Of a stretch of DNA of 64,000 nucleotides, positions 6,561-15,700 are shown one piece after another. Each line of letters starts with the position of its first letter. Position 1 is the stretch's first letter. Location: assembly GCF_007753095.1 (NCBI RefSeq), contig NZ_CP036348.1:5867411-5931410 (forward strand), given 5' to 3'. The DNA is from Rosistilla carotiformis (GTDB taxonomy: Bacteria > Planctomycetota > Planctomycetia > Pirellulales > Pirellulaceae). A program made the translations under genes and the position numbers. The notes beneath the pieces were generated by a model. The model did no database searches. It was given only the letters and a program-made list of their open reading frames with translations, and was not told the origin of the DNA.

Positions 6561-9266
6561 ATGACCTCAAAGCACCTGAAGAAGATCTTTTCACCGGCCA
6601 GCGTGGCGGTGATCGGTGCCAGTGAACGGGAGGAGAGTGTCGGCAGGTTGTCGCTGAGAAACCTGATCGAGGGCGGGTTCCGCGGGCGAATTTATCCCGT
6701 CAATCGCAACTACGAATCGATCCAACAGCTGCCCAGTTTCCCGTCGGTCGCGGCGATCCCCGAGGTGGCCGATCTGGCCATCATCTGCACCCCGGCGGCA
6801 ACGGTTCCCGAAGTCGTCAAGCAGTGCGGCCAGGCGGGGATCCGCGGGATCATCATCCAATCGGCCGGCTTTTGCGAGGTTGGAGCCGAAGGGGCGCGGT
6901 TGCAAGACGAGATCGTGAGGGTCGCCAAAGCCTTTCCTGGGACAAAAATCATCGGTCCCAATTGTGTTGGCATCATCTCGCCGCATCGGCATCTCAACGC
7001 AAGCCTCGCCAGCGAGATGCCTCCGGCGGGCAACGTCGCTTTCATTTCGCAATCCGGGGCCCTCTGTACGCCGATCCTCGAATGGGCGATCCAGCAGAAC
7101 GTCGGTTTCTCTCAGTTTGTCTCGATCGGAAACATGGCCGATGTGACCATCGCCGATTTGATCGACTATTTTGCGGAGGACCCGTGGACCGAGTCGATCG
7201 TGCTGTATGTCGAATCGTTGACCGAAGCCCGCGCGTTCCTCTCGGCCGCGCGAGCGTTCACGCAATCCAAACCGATCATCGCGTTTAAGTCGGGGCGTTT
7301 CGACGCGTCGGCGGCCGCAGCGGCATCGCATACCGGAGCGATGGTGGGTGTCGACAGCGCCTACGAAGCGGCATTCGCGCGGGCGGGAATCGTTCGCGCG
7401 AACGAACTGGACGACCTCTTCGACAGCGCCGAATTCTTGGCTCGCCACCCCAAGCCGTGCGGCGACCGGTTGGCGATTGTCACCAATGCGGGCGGCCCCG
7501 GCGTGATGGCAACCGACGCCTTGTTGCAGCGGAACGGAAAGCTGGCGCCGCTGTCCGACGCAACGATCGCCGCGTTGGACGCTCAATTGCCAGCCGCTTG
7601 GTCGCGCTGCAACCCGGTCGACGTGATCGGCGACGCGAGCGACCAACGCTACGCCGCCACCCTGCAAACCGTGCTCCGCGATCCGAACGTCGACGCGGCG
7701 TTGGTGTTGCTGGCACCGCAAGCGACCACCGATCCCAGCGGGGTTGCCGACGCGGTGATCGCCGCTGCCAAGTCGACGACCAAACCGGTCTTGGCGTCGT
7801 GGATGGGCTGCACTCGCGTGGCCGAAGGAATTCGGCGGCTGACGCAGGGGGGCATCCCGGTCTACGCGACGCCCGAAAAATGCGTGCGGGTGTTTATGCA
7901 GTTGGTGCGTTATGGCCGTAACCGCGAAATGTTGTGCGAAACGCCGTTGGAGGTGCCGCTGACCTTTCCGGTCGACGAAACGGAGCGGCGGAAATGTGTT
8001 GTCGACGCGGGCAACGCACGCCCCGACGAGCGGACACCGCTGAGCGAATACGAATCGAAGTTGGTGCTCAAGAACTATGGCTTTCGGGTCGCGGAGACCG
8101 AGATCGCTCGATCGCAGGAGGAGGCGGTGGCGATCGCCGATCGGCTCGGCTACCCCGTCGTCTTGAAAGTCTATTCGCCGCAGATCATGCACAAGACCGA
8201 TGTCGATGGCGTCGAGTTGAATTTGACAAACGGCGACCGAGTGCGCGAGGCGTACCAAGAAATCGGTCGACGCGTAGCGCAACATCGGTCCGACTTTGAG
8301 TTCGGCGGCGTGACGGTGCAACCGATGGTTGTCGCTTCCCTTAGCCGTGAATTGATCCTCGGGGCAAAACGCGATCCCGTCTTTGGACCGGTGCTGTTGG
8401 TCGGTGCGGGAGGGATCACGGCGGAGTTGGTGCAAGATTGCGCGATGGAGTTGCCGCCGCTGAACGAACGACTCGCACGGCGGATGTTGGAATCGCTGCA
8501 ATCGTGGCCTCTTTTAACAGGATACCGCGGACGTCGCGGCGTGAATGTCGATCTGTTGGTGGAATGCTTGTTGCGGATGTCCAAGATGATCGTCGAGTGT
8601 CCCGAGATCGCTGAAATCGATATTAACCCGTTGATGGCGAGCGACCGCGATGTGATCGCGCTCGATTCACGAATCATTCTCGACGGACTGACACGCCAGA
8701 AAGCGAGTTCACGATTCGCGCACTTGGCGATCCGCCCGTATCCCGAAGAATTCATTCGCAACATCGAACTCCGCGACGGCACTCCGGTCGTGCTGCGACC
8801 GATCAAACCCGAAGACGAACCGATGTGGCATCGGTTGATCGAAAGCTGTTCCGCCGAAACGATCCAGCAGCGCTTCCGTTACATGTTCCGCACCGCCACC
8901 CATGCGATGGCTTCTCGATTTTGTTTCATCGATTACGACCGCGAACTGGCGATCGTGGTGGAGGTGGTCGAAGAGGGGGTCAAGCAGATCGCGGGCGTTG
9001 CCCGGTTTGTCGCCGACGCCGATCACTATGAAGCGGAATTTGCAATCCTGGTTGCCGATCGCTGGCAGGGACGCGGGCTTGGGTCGTTGATGACCGACAA
9101 GTGCCTGACGATTTGCAAACGCTGGAACATCCAATCGGTCGTTGCTGAGACCGCCGCGTCGAACCATCGGATGATCCAAATGTTCCAGCGACGCGGTTTT
9201 GAGATCGATCGATCCAAATCGTTTGATACCGTGATGGTCAAGAAGAGCTTGGTCGATTCCGACTGA
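6561..9266 (+). CDS. NDP-forming acyl-CoA synthetase fused to GNAT acetyltransferase (Pat-like)
   Basis: This 901-residue protein has the architecture of Pat/PatZ lysine acetyltransferases: a CoA-binding Rossmann domain (about 1-130, SPASVAVIGASEREESVGRL), a succinyl-CoA ligase-like region (130-460), an ATP-grasp domain (about 480-710, EYESKLVLKNYGFRVAETEI and VVLKVYSPQIMHKTDVDGV) and a C-terminal GNAT domain (about 730-901, with the acetyl-CoA loop DRWQGRGLGSLM). His257 in SHTGAMVG matches the phosphohistidine of ADP-forming acetyl-CoA synthetases, which is reported to be lost in Salmonella Pat, so this enzyme may still make acyl-CoA. The start has a strong GGAAGGGAA. It converges on a deacetylase-like gene 31 bp away. 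Confidence 0.93.
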   Translation: MTSKHLKKIFSPASVAVIGASEREESVGRLSLRNLIEGGFRGRIYPVNRNYESIQQLPSFPSVAAIPEVADLAIICTPAATVPEVVKQCGQAGIRGIIIQSAGFCEVGAEGARLQDEIVRVAKAFPGTKIIGPNCVGIISPHRHLNASLASEMPPAGNVAFISQSGALCTPILEWAIQQNVGFSQFVSIGNMADVTIADLIDYFAEDPWTESIVLYVESLTEARAFLSAARAFTQSKPIIAFKSGRFDASAAAAASHTGAMVGVDSAYEAAFARAGIVRANELDDLFDSAEFLARHPKPCGDRLAIVTNAGGPGVMATDALLQRNGKLAPLSDATIAALDAQLPAAWSRCNPVDVIGDASDQRYAATLQTVLRDPNVDAALVLLAPQATTDPSGVADAVIAAAKSTTKPVLASWMGCTRVAEGIRRLTQGGIPVYATPEKCVRVFMQLVRYGRNREMLCETPLEVPLTFPVDETERRKCVVDAGNARPDERTPLSEYESKLVLKNYGFRVAETEIARSQEEAVAIADRLGYPVVLKVYSPQIMHKTDVDGVELNLTNGDRVREAYQEIGRRVAQHRSDFEFGGVTVQPMVVASLSRELILGAKRDPVFGPVLLVGAGGITAELVQDCAMELPPLNERLARRMLESLQSWPLLTGYRGRRGVNVDLLVECLLRMSKMIVECPEIAEIDINPLMASDRDVIALDSRIILDGLTRQKASSRFAHLAIRPYPEEFIRNIELRDGTPVVLRPIKPEDEPMWHRLIESCSAETIQQRFRYMFRTATHAMASRFCFIDYDRELAIVVEVVEEGVKQIAGVARFVADADHYEAEFAILVADRWQGRGLGSLMTDKCLTICKRWNIQSVVAETAASNHRMIQMFQRRGFEIDRSKSFDTVMVKKSLVDSD

Positions 9267-9297
9267 CCCGCGGTGAAAGCTTTGGCTGCCCAGCAGC

Positions 9298-10230
9298 TTA
9301 CGCTTCGATCAATTGTTCTAAATGGATAGGAACACATTCGGCCATCGCTTCGGCGTTGTAGCCCCCTTCCAGAACGCTGACCAAGCGGCCGCCGGAGTGT
9401 TTGTCGGCCACATCCAACAGCACGCGCGTGAGCGCACGAAAATCTTCGCTCTCGAGTCCCAGCGATCCGATCGGGTCCTCTTTGTGCGCGTCGAAGCCGG
9501 CGCTGACCATCACCAACTGCGGTTGGATCGTGTCGGCAAACGCGTGCACTCCGTTGGTGAAGGTCTCCAGCTGTTCTTCGCGCGGCGTTCCCAAGGCGAC
9601 GGGCAGATTCATCGTCGTTCCCTTGCCAGGGCCGATGCCGATTTCATCCGCCGCACCGGTATGCGGGTATAAGGGAGATCGATGCATCGAAAAATAACCG
9701 ACGTCGGCAGCCTCCCAGAACATCGCTTGGGTTCCGTTGCCGTGATGGACGTCGAAGTCGACGATCAGCACCCGCTCGATTCCAAGTTCGTTGGTCGCAA
9801 CGCGCGCGCCGACGGCGATATTGTTGAACAGGCAAAACCCCATACCGTGGTCGGGCATGGCGTGATGTCCGGGAGGGCGGATCAGACAAAATGCCGTCTT
9901 GTCTTCGCCGGCGACAACGCGACAGACCGCGTCGCAAACAGCTCCGGTCGCCTTTAATGCGACTTCATAAGACTTCGGGCTGACGACAGTATCGGTATCG
10001 ATCAACCCGCCACCGGTCTCGGCCATCTGTTGCAGCGCTTCGATGTATTTGTGTTGATGGACGTAGAGCAAACGGTCTTTCGAAACCGAATCCCAAGCGG
10101 GACGTTTGCAAGCCGAATCCAAAGCGAGAAAGCTCAAGTTCCGCACCGCGGGCAGAATCCGCCCGCCCCGTTCGGGATGGTCTCCCGTCAGGTGTTCCAT
10201 GAAAATCGGATCGTAATACAAAATGGTCAT
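9298..10230 (-). CDS. Histone deacetylase-like (AcuC/HDAC superfamily) deacylase
   Basis: This 310-residue zinc-dependent arginase/deacetylase-fold enzyme carries the class signatures CLIRPPGHHAMPDHGMGFCL (tandem His), LIVDFDVHHGNGTQAMFWEA (Asp and His zinc ligands), MHRSPLYPHTGAADEIG, and MVSAGFDAHKEDPIGSL (Asp ligand). The length and motifs fit bacterial HDAC-like proteins such as AcuC that remove acetyl groups from lysine or polyamines in the cytoplasm. The ATG at 10230 begins MTILYYDPIFMEH, the normal N-terminus; the frame continues upstream to 10287. It is convergent with the synthetase/GNAT gene, its possible functional opposite. Confidence 0.93.
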   Translation of the reverse strand: MTILYYDPIFMEHLTGDHPERGGRILPAVRNLSFLALDSACKRPAWDSVSKDRLLYVHQHKYIEALQQMAETGGGLIDTDTVVSPKSYEVALKATGAVCDAVCRVVAGEDKTAFCLIRPPGHHAMPDHGMGFCLFNNIAVGARVATNELGIERVLIVDFDVHHGNGTQAMFWEAADVGYFSMHRSPLYPHTGAADEIGIGPGKGTTMNLPVALGTPREEQLETFTNGVHAFADTIQPQLVMVSAGFDAHKEDPIGSLGLESEDFRALTRVLLDVADKHSGGRLVSVLEGGYNAEAMAECVPIHLEQLIEA

Positions 10231-10462
10231 GCCGGGTATTCTAACCACACTCGACTGCAACTGCACTTCGCGCCACGAAGCGGGCAACGTTTTTTAGAAA
10301 CAGTCTTCTGGGACGATCGATGGGCGGTTTGTTTCGCAAATTGAACGGGTGTTCGCTGTCGCATTTGTCCTGCCTTGGGTTGTCCAGCGAACGATTCAAA
10401 GCTAAATAGATGCATTGCCGTCGGATCCTCCCGCCACTCTCCCAATGTTTCTGCGACGCGCG

Positions 10463-10681
10463 ATGCATCAACCGATCACTGGCTACCACACCGATGAAGA
10501 GGGCGACTGGGTCGCTCAGCTCGGATGTGGTCACAATCAACACGTTCGCCATACGCCGCCGTGGATGAATCGCCCTTGGGTGACAACCGCCGCGGGCCGC
10601 GCGGGGATGATCGGGCATCTGATGCAATGCAAGAAGTGCGACGAAGGGGCTGCTGCCGACGCGCGACCCGCAGAAAAATAG
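10463..10681 (+). CDS. DUF3565 family small protein
   Basis: The ~72-residue product contains ITGYHTDEEGDWVAQLGCGH followed by QHVRHTPPWMNRPWV and ends in a CKKC motif, which is the DUF3565 pattern. The conserved Cys and His residues suggest a small metal-binding protein, but no activity is known to me. I place the start at MHQPITGY; in-frame ATGs at 10445 and 10415 are possible and none has a clear ribosome-binding site. It lies 45 bp upstream of the SMR transporter on the same strand and may be co-transcribed. Confidence 0.75.
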   Translation: MHQPITGYHTDEEGDWVAQLGCGHNQHVRHTPPWMNRPWVTTAAGRAGMIGHLMQCKKCDEGAAADARPAEK

Positions 10682-10726
10682 ACACCGTAAAAACGGCTCA
10701 CTCACAAACGGAAATGGTCTCAGTTC

Positions 10727-11041
10727 ATGGCGTGGTTATATTTGGTGATCGCTGGCTTGTTAGAGGTCGCTTGGGCGATCGGGTTGAAGCAGACCGAAGG
10801 TTGGACGCGGCTTGTCCCCAGCATGATCACGGTTGTACTGATGATCGCCAGCTTTTATTTCCTGTCCCATGCGATCAAAGAGATTCCGCTGGGAACTGGT
10901 TATGCGATCTGGACAGGCATCGGCGCCGTCGGGACCGCATCGCTGGGGATCTTACTGTTTGGCGAGCCGGCGTCGGCGATCCGGATCGCATGTATCGGGT
11001 TGATCATCGGGGGAATTGTTGGTCTTAAACTGGCAGCGTAA
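10727..11041 (+). CDS. SMR-family transporter, Gdx/SugE-like guanidinium exporter
   Basis: This 104-residue protein has four hydrophobic helices and the SMR Glu in helix 1 ([20 protein letters not shown]). The WAIGLK-TEG motif after that Glu is characteristic of the SugE/Gdx subfamily that exports guanidinium rather than the drug-exporting EmrE type. The second half ([20 protein letters not shown]) is typical of the family. SMR proteins work as antiparallel dimers in the inner membrane. The gap to the upstream gene is only 45 bp, too short for a guanidine riboswitch, and none is seen. Confidence 0.9.
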   Translation: MAWLYLVIAGLLEVAWAIGLKQTEGWTRLVPSMITVVLMIASFYFLSHAIKEIPLGTGYAIWTGIGAVGTASLGILLFGEPASAIRIACIGLIIGGIVGLKLAA

Positions 11042-11062
11042 AGAAGCCACTCGCTCACGCGG

Positions 11063-11944
11063 CTAACTGATCGGCGTGATGTAGTAGCGACGCGAGATCC
11101 CTTCGATATCATAGTTGTAGTGAAAGCTGCTGGGGTCCGATTCCTCGACAGCGTCGACCAGATGCGGAAGTTCCTCTTGCGTGATGATCGTCCGTACCAT
11201 CCAAAACGATTCGCCGCTGTGGCCACCGATTCCTGGCTGCACGGTGTAGGTGCGATGTGCCGATGTGGCGGTGATCGCTTCGCCGATCGCCTCTTGATTG
11301 CGGGTGATGATCACCAGCATCGTGATTTTGAACTTGTGGTACAGATTGTTCAGCGTTTCGGCCGACGCGAAGATGTAGATGCAGGTGTACATCAGCGTGT
11401 TGACGACCGATTCGATGTGCCCATGTTTCAGCAGCTCCATCCCCAGGCCAAAGGCGGTCGAGCCGACGGCGGCAAAGATCGCGATCGATCCGACCGGCTT
11501 CAGATACTTCATGGCAAAGTAGGCGCCCAGGATATCTTCGTCGCCGGTGGAGCCACGATTTTTGAAGGCCAGCGCTTTGGCAAACCCAGCCAACAGGCCG
11601 CCGAAGATGACTAGGATGATCCGTTCGTTTTGAGGTTCGGGCGAAGCGAATTGCAATTCGGGCAGCCCGGCGAGCGCGAGGACGACCGTGGCGACAACGA
11701 TCAGCGAGCGAAGGGCAAAGGTGCGACCGACGCGCGTGAAGGCAAACGCCAGCAGCGCCGCCTGGAAGACCAGGTACAAGACGATGAACAGCGGATAGCT
11801 TTCGAAGTAATAAGAGAGTGCCGCCGCGATCCCTTCGGTTCCCGTCAGAATGACTTTCGACGGCAGAACAAAATACTTCAGCGCGATCGCGTACAGCAGG
11901 CCCGCTGATACGATCATCACGTAATCGACAAATCCTCGAGACAC
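11063..11944 (-). CDS. YitT-family membrane protein (DUF161 + DUF2179)
   Basis: About 293 residues with five or six hydrophobic segments (MIVSAGLLYAIALKYFVLPS; YPLFIVLYLVFQAALLAF; SLIVVATVVLALAGL; ERIILVIFGGLLAGFAKALA; VGSIAIFAAVGSTAFGLGM) and a soluble C-terminal domain (KITMLVIITRNQEAIGEAIT onward) like DUF2179. The motif FKNRGSTGDEDILGAYF is typical of the family. I place the start at GTG 11944, preceded by GAGGG; the open frame continues to a TTG at 12007. The biological role of YitT proteins is not settled. It is convergent with the SMR gene. Confidence 0.85.
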   Translation of the reverse strand: MSRGFVDYVMIVSAGLLYAIALKYFVLPSKVILTGTEGIAAALSYYFESYPLFIVLYLVFQAALLAFAFTRVGRTFALRSLIVVATVVLALAGLPELQFASPEPQNERIILVIFGGLLAGFAKALAFKNRGSTGDEDILGAYFAMKYLKPVGSIAIFAAVGSTAFGLGMELLKHGHIESVVNTLMYTCIYIFASAETLNNLYHKFKITMLVIITRNQEAIGEAITATSAHRTYTVQPGIGGHSGESFWMVRTIITQEELPHLVDAVEESDPSSFHYNYDIEGISRRYYITPIS

Positions 11945-12093
11945 AAAACCCTCGTCCTGGCAAATCGGAAACCTAGAGAACGGCGGTCGCCAGCGGCAAC
12001 GTTCCAATTATGCAGTTTTGAGAAATCGCAACCACGGGGCAGGCGAGAGGATTCGGTCGCTTCACACCCTTTGGGGGACCGCCCACCGATGGG

Positions 12094-12663
12094 CTACGAG
12101 TTGATTTCGCGTTGCAGCCAGGCGCGGGCGAAGGCCCAGTGGCGTTTGACGGTTCGCGGGGATTGCCCCAGGACTTGCGCCGTCTCTTCGATCGTCAGCC
12201 CCGTGAAGTACCGCAGCTCGACCAGCTTGGCCAGGTCGGCGTCTTCGAGGGCCAGTTTGTTGAGGGCATCGTCGAGCGCGAGCAGATCGTCGACGTCGTC
12301 GGCATCGACAAAAGCACTCTCTTCGTGAAGTTCCTGCCGGACGTAATCGCCGCCCCGTTTGTCGCGGCCTCGCCGACGGGCGTTATCGATCAAGATCCGT
12401 CGCATCGCTTCAGCTGCGGCGGCAAAGAAGTGGCCGCGAGAATCCCATTCCTGCGGCGTCTCGCCACCGACGAGCCGCAAGAACGCTTCGTGAACAAGCG
12501 CGGTCGGTTGCAGCGTTTGCCCCGACTTCTCCTGATTCATTTTGCTGGTCGCCAGTTTGCGCAGCTCTTCGTAAACCAATGGCAACAATTCACTGGCAGC
12601 CTGCCGATCCCCATCGTGAATGGCCGACAGAATCCTCGTGACGTCGCGTTTCACAACATTCAT
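12094..12663 (-). CDS. ECF-like RNA polymerase sigma factor
   Basis: This 189-residue protein has region 2 (ILSAIHDGDRQAASELLPLV, LVHEAFLRLVGG and HFFAAAAEAMRRILIDNARR) and region 4 with an HTH (LTIEETAQVLGQSPRTVKRH). The phrases LVHEAFLRL and FFAAAAEAMRRILID are typical of the planctomycete-expanded group of ECF-like sigma factors often linked to Ser/Thr kinases. The start could be the ATG at 12663 or four codons earlier (12675). No anti-sigma factor is adjacent; the nearest kinase is 6 kb away. The secreted CotH gene lies upstream on the same strand. Confidence 0.92.
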   Translation of the reverse strand: MNVVKRDVTRILSAIHDGDRQAASELLPLVYEELRKLATSKMNQEKSGQTLQPTALVHEAFLRLVGGETPQEWDSRGHFFAAAAEAMRRILIDNARRRGRDKRGGDYVRQELHEESAFVDADDVDDLLALDDALNKLALEDADLAKLVELRYFTGLTIEETAQVLGQSPRTVKRHWAFARAWLQREINS

Positions 12664-12763
12664 GATGCCAACCATTCCGGCGTGGTAAAAATAGCTCTCT
12701 CGACGAAAGCTGGTGTTGCCGATATTCGGATTTCAGTCTCCGGGCGGAACGACTTGTTTCGCG

Positions 12764-15700
12764 TTATACCTCATTCAGCCATTGTAGAAACTCGTCATCA
12801 TCCCGCGGTACCGACTCGAACGTTTTTTCGTGAATCGATGTCAGGGCGAGATCGATTAATTCGGGAGTCCATTGCGATGGAACCGCTTGCGTTGCCATCG
12901 CGACGGGCAACGATTCGGTGTAGTCCGCGGGCTCCTCGAACGCCACTTCGGATTCTTCTTCGGTCGACTCGACGCTGGCAAAAGTCTCCAGCGGCATGGC
13001 GGTTGCCGACTCCCCCTCACCGAAGACCGTCAAGCGATTTAGATAGTTCAACACGACCAACGCATCGATCGGAGCGAGAAAGTTATTGCCGTTGGTGTCG
13101 TAGTAGAATCCGGGGAATTCGCCATCGACGGTGGGTGTCGGCAGTTCCATTGCGGAAGTAAGATTCAGCCGGTTCAGAATAACCAGGGCATCCAGCGGAG
13201 TCACATCGCCGGAGTGGTTCACATCCAAAGGGTTCAGCGGGTTGATCCAAGGAGCGGAACTGACGTACTGCACGATCGCTCCGCTATCCGCCACCAAAAC
13301 GGTCACAAATTGATCGTCGACAAATTGAGGGTCATCAACGGTGAAGCCGTCGCCGAAATCGACCGAATCATCGTCGTCGACGGTCACGCGAAGGATATCG
13401 GCGGCAGCTAGGGCCGATTCGGGATCGAGCATTAGCTGATTGGCACCATCGCCGCGGATGTCAATCGATTCGATCGCTTCGATCACGCGGGCGGTCAGGT
13501 CGAGAACGTGCCCGTTGCCAACAAGCTGCAATAGGTCGCTACCGTCGCCACCGGAGATATTTAGCCCCAGGGCAAGTGCCAGGTGATCGAAGAGAATCGT
13601 GTTGTCACTCCCGTTGCCATTGATTTGCATCAGCAATGTCGAGGCCGCCGCGCGGAACAGGACAGAATCGCCACTGGTGACGAGAACTTCATCGTCGACA
13701 ACGTCGATCGAAATGTCTTCGATCAACGCGTCGAGATCGAATGTGCCATCGGAGGTCGCGACGTTTTGGTTCGTTGCACCGGGCGTTGGTGTCGACATCG
13801 AAACCAAAGTATCTGATCCGTCGGGATAGCGCCCGTAAGAAACGTCGGTTGTCTGTTCGCCAAACGTCACCGTATCGACGATTGACACTCCGTCGACGTT
13901 GTACAGCCAAATCGCTTCCCCACCAGAGGACAGCTTAAACGAAGCGTGGTCGTCTCCTTGGTCGGTGTCTTCGTCGGCCCAGATGACCAGATAGCCACCG
14001 GCATCGATTGTCGATCCGGTTGGGAACTGCCACTGCGTTGGCTCCGAAGCATCGTCGGTCAGGTAGAATCCGCTCAGATCGATCGCTGCGGTGCCGGGAT
14101 TGTAGAGTTCGATCCAATCTTCGTAAGCTTCCGCTTCGTCGGGATCCTGGATCGTCGAATCGTTGTCGGCCATCCATTCGTTGATGTAGATCTCGACTGC
14201 CGTTGCCGCGGTGAGGATCGATGCGTTGGCAGCTCCAGGAGTCGCCTCGGTCAATTGACCGAAGGTGGTTGTTCCGTCGGGAGAGCGTCCATAAGCGACA
14301 TCGGTTGTCTGTTCGCCAAACGTCACCGTATCGACGATCGACACTCCGTCGACGTTGTACAGCCAAATCGCTTCACCACCAGAGGACAGCTTAAACGAAG
14401 CGTGGTCGTCTCCTTGGTCGGTGTCTCCATCGGCCCAGATGACCAGATAGCCGCCGGCATCGATTGTCGATCCGACGGGGAATTGCCACTGCGTTGGTTC
14501 GGAAGCATCGTCGGTCAGGTAGAACCCGCTCAGATCGATCGCTGTCGTGCCGGGATTGTAGAGTTCGATCCAATCTTCATAAGATTCCGCTTCGTCGGGA
14601 TCTTCGATCGTCGAATCGTTGTCGGCCATCCATTCGTTGATGTAGATCTCGACCGATTCGACGTTGACAAGACTCGCCTGATTTTCGTTGCCAAACGTTG
14701 GTTGATCGGTTGTCTCCAGATCACCGGTACCGTCGGGAATTCGAGCCAACGACGTGTCGCTAGCCATCGCGGTGTAGGTGACGGCATCGATCACGGTGGT
14801 CCCATCGGTCAAATACAGGCTACCGCCACCGGCGCTGAGCGTGAAACTCGTATGGTTGGAACCTTCACCGATTTCCCCATCGACCCAAAGTGTTGCGAAC
14901 CGACCATCGCCGAGGTCTTCTGCGGGGATCGCCCACTGGGTTAGATCGCTCAGGTTGTCGGTCAGATACAGCCCCTCGAGGCTGACCGTACCGGGGCCGT
15001 TGTTGTAGATTTCGATCCATGGGTCGAAGTCGCCCGATTCATCCTGGGCCGTTGCGACATTGACGGACATCAATTCGTTGATCGCCAGATCGGCATCATC
15101 AGCGTATACATCCAAGACCGACGACAGGTAGGTCGATCGTTCTTCGATGAAGCTGCTGAGGCCATAATAGATGCGTTGTCCCGAAACGACATCGGTCGTC
15201 AGGTTTTGTTCGAACTGCGCTGTCGTGAACTGCTTGTTCGGATCGGCGGCGACATCATCGCGGATTAAATCGGCGAGTTCATCGATCCGCGTGGTCGCCG
15301 ACGCGACGTCGAAGCCTTCCCGCAACATTTCCGCCAGATCGCGAAGGTATTCGGTGCTATATTCGTCGACGGCCCACAGATTCTCTGCCAACGGGCGCGG
15401 TTGATCTTCGCCCGTTGTTGGTGGACCGGGAGGTCCCGCAGCCGTTTCCACTGGCAACCAGAAGGGCTCCAGTTGCACGAGGTCGGTGCCGCGATCGACG
15501 AACTGGGTGAAAGTGCCAAACGATTCATTGACATCCCAGAAGATATGGGTGAACTGTCCGGTGTCGTCCCGGTCGTACAGGTAGTAGTTGTGCGCCGATC
15601 CGAGATAAGAATCCAAATTGCCAAACAGGTTGTTTAACGCCAACGAAGCAAGCGTGTCGTCGACATCGAGCAACGATTCGATCGCATCGCTTAACTCGCC

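Noticed and set aside
6591-8501. 636-codon minus-strand frame opposite the synthetase/GNAT gene
   Set aside because: It is fully antisense to a well-recognised enzyme, lacks family resemblance and is explained by GC-rich codon bias.
10682-10726. Guanidine riboswitch upstream of the Gdx/SugE-like gene
   Set aside because: The gap is only 45 bp and has none of the conserved ykkC-type sequence.
13946-14944. 332-codon plus-strand frame inside the CotH gene
   Set aside because: Antisense to duplicated lamin-tail domains; the apparent repeat protein simply mirrors the duplication.
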